DNA of 64,000 nt from Proteromonas lacertae (lineage: Eukaryota; Sar; Bigyra; Opalinata; Proteromonadidae), in NCBI GenBank assembly GCA_002245135.1, contig NGBS01000896.1:1-64000 (forward strand), written 5' to 3'. Below, piece after piece: positions 38,552-51,605 of this stretch. Each line of letters begins with the position of its first letter. The first letter of the stretch is position 1. The translations under genes were made by a program, and so were the position numbers. A model generated the notes under the pieces. The model saw only the letters and a program-made list of their open reading frames with translations. It was not told the DNA's origin and did not search any database.

Positions 38552-38778
38552 TTCACTCGTTTTTTTCTTCAAATAAAGATAAATACAAAAAAGATAAAAT
38601 AACGAATAAACGAGTCTATTTTTGAAACACATTCTTCAATTATTTTACATGCACTTATGAAACTATAATCATCAAGTTCAACATTTTCATTAGAATATAC
38701 ATATTAAAAAATGAAAATAAAAAAGATAAAGAAAATAACAAAATATCTTCTTTTTCTTCTTCCCTCTTTCTTTTTTTT

Positions 38779-39533
38779 TTAAACTAAAGTATTTACAGCT
38801 TGAATAAAAGCATCATACTTCTCACTATAACATTTAACCATCCATGTGAAAGGAGCTTCAACATTGGTTGGAACTGTAGCTGATGTTTCAAAGTATTCTA
38901 ATGCTAATTCTTGTGCATATTTCCTACCTTCTTCTTCTGTCACTATTCTTCTATCTTCATTTGTTAAATCAACTTTATTTGCTATTAATACACCTGCTAA
39001 ATTGGGTGAAACAGTTCTTACACGTTGAATCCATCTTGGAATTGATGTGAATGATTCACGATCTGATACATCATATACAGCTACCACCATATTAGCATTT
39101 GTCCACTATAAGTGATTATTAATAAAAATAATGAATATACATATTTTGTATTTCTTTCTAAAATGCCAAATACTGATGCACCAGCACTATCAAATATATA
39201 CATCTCTACTTTTTCACAAGTTCGAGATGCTGGTTTATTTGGTACATCAACAACTTTCATATTCAAATCAGTGTCAATTGTCTATATTTATTTTAAATAA
39301 TATTGAGAAATACCATAACATATTTTTTATTTTTATCAGCAGCATCCATATAAGCTTGTATAAGTGAAGTTTTGCCTGTATGTTGATCACCTATAATATA
39401 ATAACATAAAAACTCATAGAAATACCAACAACTACTACTTTACAACGAAGTAGGTTCTAAATTTAAAAATATCGATAGATTAAAATACTGTTGGATGATG
39501 TGCAGGTTCCATACTTATAACGCCAGTAGACAT
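38779..39533 (-). CDS. IFT27 / RABL4, intraflagellar transport small GTPase
   Basis: IFT27 is a Rab-like GTPase of the IFT-B train. Four introns of about 32-37 nt are removed. The start is MSTGVISMEPAHHPT, then LRCKVVVVGDQHTGKTS (P-loop), TIDTDLNMK (switch I), FDSAGASVFG (switch II with DxxG, lacking the usual Gln), ANKVDLT (NKxD) and FETSAT (G5). The C-terminal EAPFTWMVKCYSEKYD is a typical IFT27 ending with no prenylation cysteine, unlike Rabs. Its presence says the organism builds a flagellum or cilium. It faces RPB1 across a 95-bp divergent promoter. Confidence 0.88.
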
Positions 39534-39628
39534 TTTGTAAAATTCAATAAAAAAAGAGTTGATTTGAAAAACGTCAGACTCAAGCCTCAAACTGTCAATC
39601 CATTTCTCATTTAATTTTTTTTTGAGCT

Positions 39629-42600
39629 ATGTTCCCTTTAAGACAGTTAAAGACAATACAGTTCAGTGTATTCTCACCGGAGATAATAAGAGGATCGTCC
39701 TGCATTGATGGGCAAGGAATAGAAAGACCTGATTACAGAATAGACGGTAAATACACCGAAGGAGGTATTAATGATCCAAGATTAGGCACAATTGATAAAT
39801 TTTCAAAATGCCCAACGTGTGGTGGAGATGTTGAAACCTGTCCTGGTCATTTTGGTCACATTGAACTTGCAGAACCGATGTATCATATTGGCTTCATAGG
39901 ATACATGTATTATTAAATTAATTAATAATATTATCTATTAGTTATAAAATACTTCAATGTATATGTTTCAAATGTGCCAGATTAAGAGATGATTTAAGCT
40001 CCGAAAATCAGCTCAGTCTTAAAAGTGCCATTCTTCAGCTAGAAGGCGAGAAAAGATTAGACAGGATTTATCGTGAGTTAAAAGATATAAAAAAATGTAA
40101 ACACGAAGGTTGTGATGAATATCAACCTCGTTTTACAAAAAAAGGATTTGTTATAGAAATAGAAAGAATATTAGGAGAAGGAGGTAATGATAAAGGTAAG
40201 AAAGAGCAGTATTTTGCTAAAGATGCGTATGATTTATTAAGAAGAATGGATGAGAAAGACATTCAATTCTTAGGATTTAATATTAAGTATTCTCGTCCTG
40301 AATGGTTGATTTTAACCACTTTTCCAGTTCCACCATTACACATTCGTCCATCTGTGTTTTTACCTGGTTCTTCCAGTAAATCTGAAGATGATTTAACTTA
40401 CAAATTGAGTGATATATTAAAAGCTAATTTAGATTTAAAAGCATCCAAAGGTGAAACAACTGATAAGAGAAAAGAAAAAATGAATTTATTACAATATCAT
40501 TTAGCTACTTATGTAAATAATGAATTAAACAATGTAGCACCATCTACACAACGTGGAGGAAGACCATTAAAAACACTACGACAAAGAATAAAAGTATATA
40601 TTTTAATTTTTAATTTATAATTTATAATTAGAGTAAACATGGTAGAATAAGAGGTAATCTGATGGGAAAGAGAGTTGATTTCAGTGCAAGATCTGTTATT
40701 ACCGCAGATCCTAATATAGATATTGATGAAGTGGGTGTACCTAAATCAATGGCATTGAATTTAACCTTTCCTGAGAGAGTTACTAGTTTCAATATTGAAA
40801 GATTAAAACAGTTGGTGAGAAATGGTCCAGATACACATCCTGGTGCTAAATTTATAATAACTGATGGAGTTAGAAGAGATTTAAGATATGTTCAAGATAA
40901 GGTAAGAATATAATATATATATATTATTATTATTAATAATTTACTCATATTTTTTCTTTTCTTTTTTTAATTTAATTATATATATATCTATTTTTGATTT
41001 GAACTATTATATATAATTTACATATATAACAGAACAATCTAAGTCTCAAAGAAGGTGAAATCGTAGAACGTCATATCAATGATGGTGATGTAGTCTTATT
41101 CAACCGTCAACCATCACTCCATAAGATGAGCATCATGGGTCATAGAGTGAGAGTATTAGATTATTCAACATTCAGATTAAATCTGTCAGTTACAACACCT
41201 TATAATGCTGATTTTGATGGTGATGAAATGAATTTACACGTATTACAAACACTACCAGCAAAAGCAGAAGCATTACAACTTATGATGGTGAATAGAAATA
41301 TTGTATCACCTCAAGCCAACAAGCCTGTTATGGGAATTGTACAAGATGCATTATTAGGAAGTTATAAATTCACTAATAGAAACGTATTCTTAGAGTTAGA
41401 TATGGTAATGAACTTGTGTATGTGGATAAGGAATTGGAATGGTGAAATACCAATGCCTGCTATTATATCTAATAATCCCAAACATAAGAAGATTGGTAAA
41501 GCAAGATATAGTTATTTATGGACAGGTAAACAATTATTCTCAATGATTTTACCTGAAAGAATTAATATGAAGAAGGTTAGTGTGAAACGTATATATATAT
41601 TATTATTATATATTATATAATATATATAGCTAATTTGAAATTGGATCATAAAGCAGATACTGAAAGAGATCGTAAAAAACGTGAAGAAGAAATCCGTAAG
41701 AAGACCTACGAAATGTCTGTAGTAGATGGTTATGTATTAATTGACCAAGGCCATTTACTATGTGGTGTAATAGATAAGAGTTCAATTGGTTCAACCAGTG
41801 GTGGTATTATACATATTATAATGAATGAAATTGGACCAGATGGAGCTAAAGATTTCATGGGTCAAGTGCAAGTGTTGGTTAATTATTGGTTATTAAATCA
41901 ATCATTTACTATTGGTATTGGTGATTCTGTTGCTGATAGTTCTACATCTGAAGATATACAGAAGATTATAGAAAATTGTAAAAAGGATGTGATTAAACAG
42001 ATTCAAAAAGGTCAAAGAAATGAATTAGAAAAACAACCTGGTTTGAGTCTAATGCAAATGTTTGAATGGCTTGTAAATAGTATATTAAACACAGCAAGAG
42101 ATCAAGCAGGTTTGAAAGCTCAAGCTGATTTAGAATCTACCAATAATATCAAAGCAACAGTAGAATGTGGTTCAAAAGGTAACCATTTAAATATATCTCA
42201 AATTATTGCTTGTGTAGGTCAACAGAATTTGGAAGGTAAGAGAATTCCTTATGGATTTAGATTCAGAACATTACCTCATTTTTTTCAAGATGATTTAGGT
42301 CCAGAAAGTAGAGGTTTTGTAGAGAATTCATATTTACAAGGTTTAACTCCACAAGAATTCTTCTTCCATGCTATGGCTGGTAGAGAAGGTATTATTGATA
42401 CTGCTGTAAAGACATCACGTACTGGTTATATTCAACATAGATTGGTTAAAGCAATGGAAGATATTATAGTAGCTTATGATAGAACTGTAAGAAACAGTAG
42501 TGGGCAGATTATACAGTTTCTATATGGTGAAGATGGAATGGATGGTAGATGGATTGAATCTCAGATGATTAATATAATAGGAATGAATGATAATGAAATG

Positions 42601-45356
42601 CAAAGAAACTTTAGAATCAATGTAAATGAAACAGATTTAGGTAAGAGTAGTAAAGGATATTGGTTAAAAAAGAATATAATAAATGATTTACAATACAATG
42701 CACAAGCTCAACAGCTATTAAATGAAGAATATGAACAATTGGAGAGAGATCGATTAGACTTATTAGATATCTGCAGAATGAGAGGTGCTAATATGATTGA
42801 TGATAAGAAATTACCATTACCAGTGAATATAGAAAGATTAATAGACAATGCTAAACAGAATTACAGTGTAGGTCAAGATGCTAGTGATTTAAATCCATTA
42901 GAGATTATTACTGAAGTGAGAAAGTTGTTAGATAGTTGTGTAGTTATACCTGGTGAAGATAGATTGAGTAAAGAAGCACAATATAATGCAACTTTATTGT
43001 TTAAAATATTAGTTAGATCTTCAATGGCAAGTAAAGTGTTATTAGAAAAACATCATTTCACAAAAGATGCATTTAATTCCTTAATAAAATCAATAAAAGA
43101 GAGATTTAATATTTCAATAGCTCAACCTGGTGAAGCTTGTGGTGTAGTTGCAGCTCAATCATTGGGCGAACCAACCACTCAAATGACATTAAATACCTTT
43201 CATTATGCTGGTGTATCTAGTAAGAATGCAACTCTTGGTGTTCCTCGTTTAACCGAAATCATCAATGTAGTTGAAGAGATTAAAGCTCCATCTTGTAATA
43301 TCTATTTTAATGTAGATAAATCGACTTATGAAAAAGATGATAAAGAGGCAGAATCTAGAGCTAAAACCTATATTCAAGATATGTGGGGACAAATTGAATA
43401 TACATTATTAAAAGATATAGTTGAAAGAGTGGAGATATATTATGATCCAAACTGGAAAGAAGAAGGAGGAAGTGTTGTAGTAGAAGATCATGAAATGATA
43501 AGTAATTACTTAGAAATGCCTGATAAGAACTTTGAAAATAAAGAAGTAAGTGCTTGGTTGTTAAGATTGAAACTAAGTCGTGCATTTAATGTAAAGAAGA
43601 TAAAATTAGAACAAATTAGTGAAAAGATCAAAGAATATATGAATGGTGATTCATTAGATAATGCATTAGTGATCTGCTCTGTAGATGAAACAAAACCAGT
43701 AATTCATATTCGAATAGTAGAAAAACCTGATGAAGAAGATGATGAAGAAAATGAAAGTATGGTAGATCAATTGAAACAAATGCAAGAAGTATTATTAGAG
43801 AGAATAAAGATCTGTGGTATAAAAGGAATCAATAAGATTTATATAAACAGTAAAAGTTATAAAAAATTTGATCCACGAAATGGTTTTTTGAATATAAGTG
43901 AATGGATGGTAGAAACTGATGGAAGTAATTTAAAAGATGTAATGAAAATTGAAGAAGTAGATTTCCGTCGAACATATTCAAACAATTCCGTTGAAATATT
44001 CCGAGTATTAGGTATAGAAGCAGCTAGAGCATCTTTATTCAATGAAATTCGAAGTGTGATGTCATTTGATGGATCTTATGTGAATTACCGTCATATGGCA
44101 ATATTAGTTGATATAATGACATCTAAAGGATTCTTAATGTCAATTACTCGTCATGGTATCAACCGAACTGATAATAGTGTATTGATGAAAGCCTCCTTTG
44201 AAGAATCATTAGAAATCTTAGAAGAAGCAGCAGCAATGAGTGAAAGTGATAATGTAGTAGGTGTAAGTGCAAGTGTAATGGTTGGTAAAATCAATCCAAG
44301 TGGAACTGGTTCAATCGATTGTTATTTAGATCCAACAGTATTAGAAAGATATGCAATGGAACTTACACCAACAGAGAATATTTCATCTAATTATATTAAT
44401 CTGAATAAAGATTCATCAAATTCTCAATTTTTAACACCTTCCATTAATAAAACTCCTTATTATTCTCCCTCAATTAATAATGTATCACCTTGGCAAGGTA
44501 ATTTATCACCTGATGCTGATATAGAACAATTTAGTCCAGATATTGAATACTCTCCTGATGAAGATTCATCTCCAATATTTACTCCAAATGGTGGTATTAA
44601 TAATAGCAGTAGATATAATAATAATAATAATAATGGAAATGAATATTCACCATATACTCCATCTTCACCTATTTATACTCCTGGTAGTAGTAGTGGAGGT
44701 AGAAGTGATTCATCTTATACACCAACTAAAACAAATTCATATTCTCCTACTTCACCTCAATACAGTCCTACATCTCCACAATATTCTCCAACTAGTCCAC
44801 AGTATTCACCTACATCACCTAAATATTCACCAACATCACCACAATACTCTCCAACAAGTCCTCAATACAGTCCTACATCTCCTCAATATTCACCAACTAG
44901 TCCTCAATATTCACCAACATCACCACAGTATTCACCAACATCACCTCAATACAGCCCAACATCTCCTCAATACAGCCCAACATCTCCTCAATATTCACCT
45001 ACATCTCCACAATACTCTCCTACTTCACCTCAGTATTCTCCAACATCTCCTCAATATTCACCAACTAGTCCACAATATTCTCCAACATCACCTCAATATT
45101 CTCCAACATCACCTCAATATTCTCCAACATCACCACAGTATTCACCAACCTCACCACAATATAGTCCAACCTCACCTCAATATTCACCTACATCTCCACA
45201 ATACTCCACATCTCCTCATACTTCACCACTATCCAATACAGCCCAACATCTCCTCAATATTCACCAACTAGTCCACAATATTCACCAACTTCACCAACAT
45301 TTAGTCCAACATCACCAGAATACAGTCCAAGTTCACCTCAACATTCTCCAAGGTAA
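39629..45356 (+). CDS. RNA polymerase II largest subunit RPB1
   Basis: The catalytic subunit of Pol II. Motifs run in order: [20 protein letters not shown] (zinc site), [70 protein letters not shown] (catalytic Mg), the bridge helix/trigger loop region [20 protein letters not shown], and [20 protein letters not shown]. Introns lie at about 39909-39943, 40593-40630, 40901-41031 (the longest, about 130 nt) and 41588-41629. A Ser/Asn-rich linker leads to the CTD (44740 on). The frame breaks near 45205-45235 but heptads continue in the next frame to a TAA at 45354-45356, taken here as the true end. Confidence 0.97.
44740..45353 (+). repeat. RPB1 CTD heptad repeats, consensus YSPTSPQ
   Basis: Twenty-two uninterrupted heptads occupy 44740-45201. 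All read YSPTSP; position 7 is Gln in 21 and Lys in the fourth. After a damaged stretch at 45202-45240, about six more heptads are visible in the shifted frame: two [28 protein letters not shown], then HSPR and stop. Synonymous codons vary between heptads, so the protein repeat is under selection and not just a recent DNA expansion. Ser7 of the animal/fungal consensus is absent. Confidence 0.93.
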
Positions 45357-45911
45357 TGGAAATTGAGATAGAAATGTGAAAAGATAAAGATAATATATTT
45401 TTTATTTCTTTTTCTTTTGTTATATATTGTTTACTTTGTTTAATACTTTAAAAATAAACAATAATAATAAATCTATTCAATAATAAGCATAATAACACTG
45501 TCTAATCTATTTTGCAAACAATAAATAATATCAACTACTTAATAACAAATTATATTATACATATTACAATATCTAAATAATTTGCTTTATATTTAACTAA
45601 TTAAGTAAATCTTATCAAACACATTTTCAAATATTAATTACAACTTCATTATATGAGTTTAAGCATAATGAATATTGCCATCATATCTCTAGTAGATTTC
45701 TTTCTCAAATCACAAACTAATGTTTATATTATGAATTATAAACTATCCCATGATGTAATATTAACACCATTCATTCTAATCTAATCAATTACATTGAAAT
45801 TATCAAGAAATTAAGACAGTTTGTGAAATAAAAATCATTTTTAATTTTGGGTTATTCAAAATTTTGATAAAAATCAAATTTCGTTATTTTTGTTTATATA
45901 TTCACATAAAG
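45357..45911. other. Intergenic region, promoter of BTB copy 2
   Basis: This 555-bp AT-rich spacer lies between RPB1 and the second BTB gene. The last 70 bp (45841-45911) repeat the block found before the first BTB gene (about 21169-21237), including TTTTGGGTTATTCAAAATTT. The remainder shows no gene or RNA. Confidence 0.7.
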
Positions 45912-48021
45912 ATGATAATAAAAGTGAATAAAAGCATAAGAGAAGAGGGGTATTTAATATATTTATATTTTATGATAGATTGTGTCGAAAATTGGTTAAA
46001 AGTGGTTTTGGTGATATAGAAGTGAAGATTGGAGATAATCGAATAATGTCAATCAAATCAATTTTAGTGAATGGAAATGAAACTGTAAAGAAACTGTTGT
46101 TAGATCGTGAGTTTGTAGGAGTTTTGGAGTTATATGAAGAAATACGAAGAAATTGGCTATTATGAGATGGAGAAATACTACAGTGGTGGTGAACTGATAA
46201 TGTGTAAAGAGAATGTGTGTGAAGTGTTGATGTTTTGTTTATGTTATTGTGAAAAAGAGATAATAAATGATTGTTATGAATTTATGAAGAATAATATAGA
46301 TGATGAAGTATTAATGAAATTAATTCATATATGTAATGTATTTCCAGGATGTTTAAGAGAGATAGAAGACTTGAAAAATATGGAAATAGAAAAGCGAGGA
46401 TATAAATATTTATATAAGAATGAATATTTGTTGAGATTAGAAATGAATAATTTGATAGAGATATTAAATATGAGAGATGTGATAATTCGAAGTGAGTTAT
46501 GGTTATTAAATCGATTATTAGAATGGTATAAATCCAAAAAGAATAGTGAAGAGATTAAAGATGATTTCAAGTGTTTAATAGAAGAAGATATCGATTGTGA
46601 AAAGATAAAAGAGAATGAAATAGAAAATGAGAAAAAAGAGATGTTGAAAGAAATGAAAATCCAATTGAAAAAGAAAGAATCAAATAACTATATCGATTTA
46701 TATGAGATAAGAGATGAAAATATACAAAATATAGTTGTGAATAATTATGTTGAAGATAATAAAGAAAAAGAATTTAGTGAAGAAGAAAAAGAAAGTTTAA
46801 TGAAGATAAAACAGGAAGAATTGAATGATAATATTATCAAGTTAATTGAAATGAATAAAATGAAGATTACAGAAATAGTATTAATGATAATAAAATACAA
46901 AAGAATGAAGATCGAAAGTATAAATGCTAAAAATATATTTTATATAGAATATATCTCAAATATTGATAAGAGAAATATATTGGATAGATTATGTTTGGAA
47001 TATAATGAGAATAAAAGAAATCGAACCAATGAAGTGTTTATGTTTATTTATAGATGATAGAAAGAATATTTCATCAATAGAAGATCATTGTGGAAAAGAA
47101 ATTCTTTTCAGTATGTTAAATGAAGATTATTATTTAAACAACACACCAAAAGAGTTAGTAGTGAACTATATAAAAGAAAATAAATTGAGTTTAAAAGAAG
47201 AAGAAGAAATGAGTGAAATAATGAAAGATAAAGAATTATTGAAAGAATTAAAAACAGAAAGAATTACTTCACTTTCATATCCTCAATTTGATTATATATT
47301 TGATGCAAATGAAGAAATCTCTATAATTCCTTCATATGATGGAAATCGATGTGAATTTTCGATAAATCCTTCCTTACCTGATGGTTTAAATATAAATAGA
47401 GAGAATGGAATAATTCATGGAAAAGTAGATAATGGATATAAAAAGAGAGAATATGAAATAAGTTGTAAAAATAATCAAAGTGAAAATAAATTCAAAATTT
47501 CATTAGAATTATTATTAGCCAGATTTATAGATATTGATGATTGTGATGTTAATATAGTATCAAATAATGGAAAATTAATGACTTGTCCATTTGAAGAATG
47601 TGATGTATATTGTTATTTAAATTTAAAAATGGAAAGTAGAGTTTATCATATCAAATATAAATATTATAAAGATAGTTATTTGTTTTTAGGTTTATCAACT
47701 AATAATACATATTCTGGAACTGGTATTGATGAGCAACCATTTACATGTAATTATGTTGCATGGAGTGTTAAAAGTGAAGATATTACTAGATATTGCCATA
47801 TTGGAAGAATCGTGAATAAAAATCCAAATTTCAATAATCATGGAGATGGTTCAATTTATGAAGTGATTATTGATATGAATAAAAGAGAATTTTCGATTAG
47901 TCATAATGATTCATCTCCTGTTTTACTTGTTAAAGATTTACCTTCTCCATTATATCCTTATGCTGATTTAGAATTGAAAAACACTTCTATTGAATTATTA
48001 TCAGCCTATCGTCAAGATTAA
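45912..48021 (+). CDS. BTB protein with Ig-like and SPRY-like C-terminal domains (copy 2)
   Basis: A paralogue of 21238-23406, with the same start (MIIKVNKSIREEG), the same position of intron 1 (45950-45978, 29 nt) and the same domain order. The domains are BTB (FGDIEVKIGDNR, KYYSGGELIMCKENVCEVLM), a helical middle with DIDCEKIKENEIENEKKE, Ig-like (SLPDGLNINRENGIIHGKV) and SPRY-like (CYLNLKMESRVYHIKYKYY, GDGSIYEVIIDMNKREFSI). Intron 2 of copy 1 is absent here, the codons reading through KYLYKNEYLLRLEMNN. The segment matching intron 3 (GTATAAATGC...TATAG, 30 nt) is a multiple of three without a stop, so retained and spliced forms are both readable. Extra bases at about 46138-46143 and 47026-47027 shift the frame. 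Confidence 0.75.
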
Positions 48022-48237
48022 CATATTTATATCTATTTACTATTTTATATTGATTTTCTATTCATCTAATTTCATTTACTTTTGTTGTTTTTTTATTTTT
48101 TCAAAATACATTTTCTCAAACATGTTTGTTATTTTTTAAATTTCAAATTGATTTTGTTTGTCTATGCCTTTCTCAATCAAGATAAAAAGTATAAGAATTG
48201 TTAAAACTGTATCAAAATAGAGTATTTAATATAAATA

Positions 48238-48514
48238 ATGAAGAATAGATTTGAAGGAGTTGGTTTTTGGTCTTGGAATATAAAAGAAGAATTTTGTGGG
48301 ATTTGTCAAAGTCCATTTGATGGTTGTTGTCCAGAATGCAATTCTCCTGGAAGTAATTGTAGAATTAGTATATAAAAATAGAAATCTATTGTATGTGATA
48401 GAAAGAGGTAGTTGTAAGCATAGTTTCCATGTTCATTGTATAGAAAAATGGTTATTATCTTCCAAAAAATGTCCACTTTGTAGAAATGTTTGGTGTGTTA
48501 GTGATAATAGTTAA
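48238..48514 (+). CDS. Anaphase-promoting complex RING subunit APC11
   Basis: The catalytic RING-H2 subunit of the APC/C ubiquitin ligase. Exon 1 reads [18 protein letters not shown], then [20 protein letters not shown]; a 34-nt intron (GTATATAAAA...GATAG) splits a codon to give [20 protein letters not shown]. The end is [15 protein letters not shown]. All zinc ligands of the family are present, including the extra CCPxC cluster and the H-x-H pair. At about 80 residues it has the usual APC11 length. Confidence 0.93.
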
Positions 48515-48772
48515 TATTGATATGTGAAATAATAATTTAATTGTTTTTAGTATGTTACATATTTCTTGTAAAATGAATAAATAAATAATGATATTAAAAA
48601 TTACATCTCTTTCTACTAAATTTATTATGAAAAATTAAATAACAATAACCAAAATCTCAAAACACAGCAAATATCAGCATAAAATACTATATTCTATTAT
48701 AATTTCTTTCATTTACTCATTTTTGATGATTTTATTTAATTATTGGTAATTGAATGTAATTATTGTGTAATT

Positions 48773-49577
48773 ATGACAAAAATGAATAAGTGTGTTATTT
48801 TCTTGCTTGCGATAGGAATATCAATAGTAATTATATTTAAAAATGATATATACTCAATAGACAATATTTGTATGCATAAATAATGCTGTAATTCTTGACA
48901 GTTGTTGGAAAGAAAGACCAGTTAAAGCTGCAGATGATACATATGATAGATATGGATATGTAGTATAAATATATGTAAATAATATATATATATAGTTGAT
49001 AATGATAATTAATTTTCTTATTTCATCATATTACCAAAAAGATATATATAGAGGTGTATATATAACGATTTATTTTTTCATTCAACACTTTATGAGAAGG
49101 ATTCAATTAGATTATGTGATTAAATACTGTATAATTGATTATTTATATGATCATAGTGAGATATTTATTCCCATGGTCTGCATGTGGTACAAGTAAATCA
49201 ATATCAGGTCATACTCATTTGTATAATAATAAATACTGTTATTATTGAATAGTTATGTTTTTCATTTATACTCAACATTTCATGTATTATTCTATACTCC
49301 TTATTCATTGTTATTAAATATTGGATGTATAATACAATTATCATGGTGTATAACATCTTTATGTAAAACGTATTTTGGGGGATATCACAGCATGAGGCAT
49401 ATGATTTTGGGATTTTCAATAACCAATATTCTTTATTCAATGATGATTCCTTTGTTTACATTTTTGTATAAAAGATATAGGAATATAACAAAGATAGAAG
49501 TGATATTGCTATGTATATTAGTAGTTGATAGTTGTTATTTTGATATTTATTATTTTTTATATCCTTATGATGGTTAA
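48773..49577 (+). CDS. Polytopic membrane protein, FIT- or PAP2-like lipid enzyme candidate
   Basis: Exons are joined through introns of 34, about 36, 57 and 32 nt, for example 48827-48860 and about 49217-49248. The product is about 225 residues with four or more hydrophobic segments. It begins MTKMNKCVIFLLAIGISI and contains DSCWKERPVKAADDTYDRYG, a loop ACGTSKSISGHTHFYVFHL and later KTYFGGYHSMRHMILGF. The SGHT motif and a second conserved His recall both the FIT (fat-storage-inducing) family and PAP2 phosphatases. Assignment to either is tentative. An extra C in the CCC at 49170-49172 breaks the frame just before the SGHT motif. Confidence 0.5.
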
Positions 49578-49745
49578 TTAGAATAATTGATGTTTTTTTC
49601 CCTATTTATATCATTTTGTGTATTGCTTATTTATGTGTCATGAAATAATCAATAACATAAAATGTGTGATAATACATTTTTAGTTATGCTCAAGCTTGAT
49701 TACCTCAAATATTATTTTTAGTATTTTTAATCATTTTACATAAGC

Positions 49746-51534
49746 ATGAAAAATATTAGGAAAAGTTGTGGAATTGCGCTTACTTGTTCCGAAAATAGTT
49801 CATTTATAGAGAAAAAACAAAAACCGCCAAATGATAAAGTAATACATATCCCAATAAACAGTAATGCTTCAAGTGTTTCGAATGTGTTTTCATCAAAAGA
49901 TGATATAACATTTAATATCAGCAATACAAGAAGATCTATGAAAAGTAATGTAGAAATAAAAAATAAACAATCTAACCATCAGCAGACAATAGATATGCCT
50001 TACAAATCCTTAATAAGTAGTTCAAAAGATTTATCCAAAGAAATTGCAGTAGATTCTCAATCTCCAGATAGTATCAAAGCAGTAGCTGTTGTGGAAGATA
50101 ATGATCCATTTGCTGATCTTAAAGCAAGTTTTGCTGATATTAGTAAATCACCAATAAAAAAGCCACCTAATGATAAAGAGTCAAAGAAACAACAACTATC
50201 CAATAATAAACGTAAATTGCCAGCTTCAAATACAAAGCGATCAAATAAAAGATGTAAATCGTCAGTTTCAAATTCACAACCAAATGTAGAGAAAAATATA
50301 TCATCAAATGAAACTACACAACCAAAAGAAGAATGTATATTATCATCTGCAGATATACAATCAAATAAAGAAAATAATAAATTATCAACCTCGAACAAAC
50401 AATCAAATAATAGAATTAATACATCATCAATTGGAAACACACAATTAAAAGAAAGATACATTGACTTATATGCAGATGTGCAATCAAATAATAGATTTAA
50501 TACATCATCATTAGCTTCAAATTCACAACTGTATAAACAGAATAATATGTACAAATACACTTCTCAATCAAAAAATTCCTATAATGTAACTTCGCAATCA
50601 AATTACTTTTATTCAAATAAAACTAATAATAATCCTTTAAAATCATCATTTGGAGGTGGATTTAAAAATTTAGGTTTAACTTGTTATATAGGTTCAGTTT
50701 TTGCCATTTTATCACATATTGACGTATTTCTAATAGAATTGACTGAGTATAAAGATATTAGCAACAAATTAATAACAGAGTTTAAAAAAACAATAGCTAA
50801 TAGTGCTTATAATTTCATACATTATTCTGGTCCAGTGGATATAAGTAATTTCAAAAATGAATTAGATAAAGTGACAAAAGATTATAAAGATGGTCAAAAT
50901 GATGCTCATGCATTTTTAATGAGTTTGTTCACTCAATTTGAAATTAATAAATTAAATAAATTAAATGAAATATTCTTATTCAAAACTAAATCATATGGTG
51001 AATGCAATAAATGCAATGAAGCATACGAGATAAATGATCCAGATGACAATAGGTCATGTTTAATGATTGAAAATTATCAAAATGACTTAAAACTTCAATT
51101 TCAATTGGATATATTGTTTAATGATAAACCTATGCTATGTAGAAAATGTAATGAGAGTGATTGTTATAAGAAAATAACTATAGAAACACTTCCTTCAATA
51201 TTAACTATTTATTGTCATGTATATACATATATTATATTAATATACTTTATAGAGAATTACGCCTGCATATTCATTCATTTCTCCCAAAGAATCAATTCCT
51301 TTGTATTTAGATATGGAGAAATATGTATCTAACAAAAATATGGTAAATACCAAATATATCATCAAAGGAGTTATTGTCCATAAAAGTTATACTACTGGTG
51401 GTGGTCATTATATTACCTACATTTATTATGATAAGAGATGGTATGAATATGATGATGCTTATGTAAGTGTGAGATATTCAGTTCCGCCTTTAGTGAATAC
51501 TAATGCGTTTTTGTTGTTTTATGAAAGGTTGTAA
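49746..51534 (+). CDS. Ubiquitin-specific protease (USP/UCH family)
   Basis: The first 290 residues are low-complexity Ser/Asn/Lys with basic patches (KRKLPASNTKRSNKRCK). The protease domain starts GGGFKNLGLTCYIGSVFAIL with the catalytic Cys box; Asn-Ser is replaced by Gly-Ser, a small deviation. A zinc finger is suggested by YGECNKCNEAYE and MLCRKCNESDCYKK. A 34-nt intron at about 51221-51254 joins LTIYCH to RITPAYSF. The His box is TTGGGHYITYIYYDKRWYEY and the domain ends with an LLFYERL. The order fits a USP that removes ubiquitin from proteins. The substrate is unknown. Confidence 0.85.
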
Positions 51535-51605
51535 TTTTTTTTTTTTTATATATTATTTTTATGTTGTAAAAAATATAAAGAAACAAAAAGTGTGTAGTAG
51601 TTTTC

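Noticed and set aside
44543-45271. His/Leu-rich frame over the RPB1 tail
   Set aside because: It is a frame-shifted reading of the YSPTSPQ codons.
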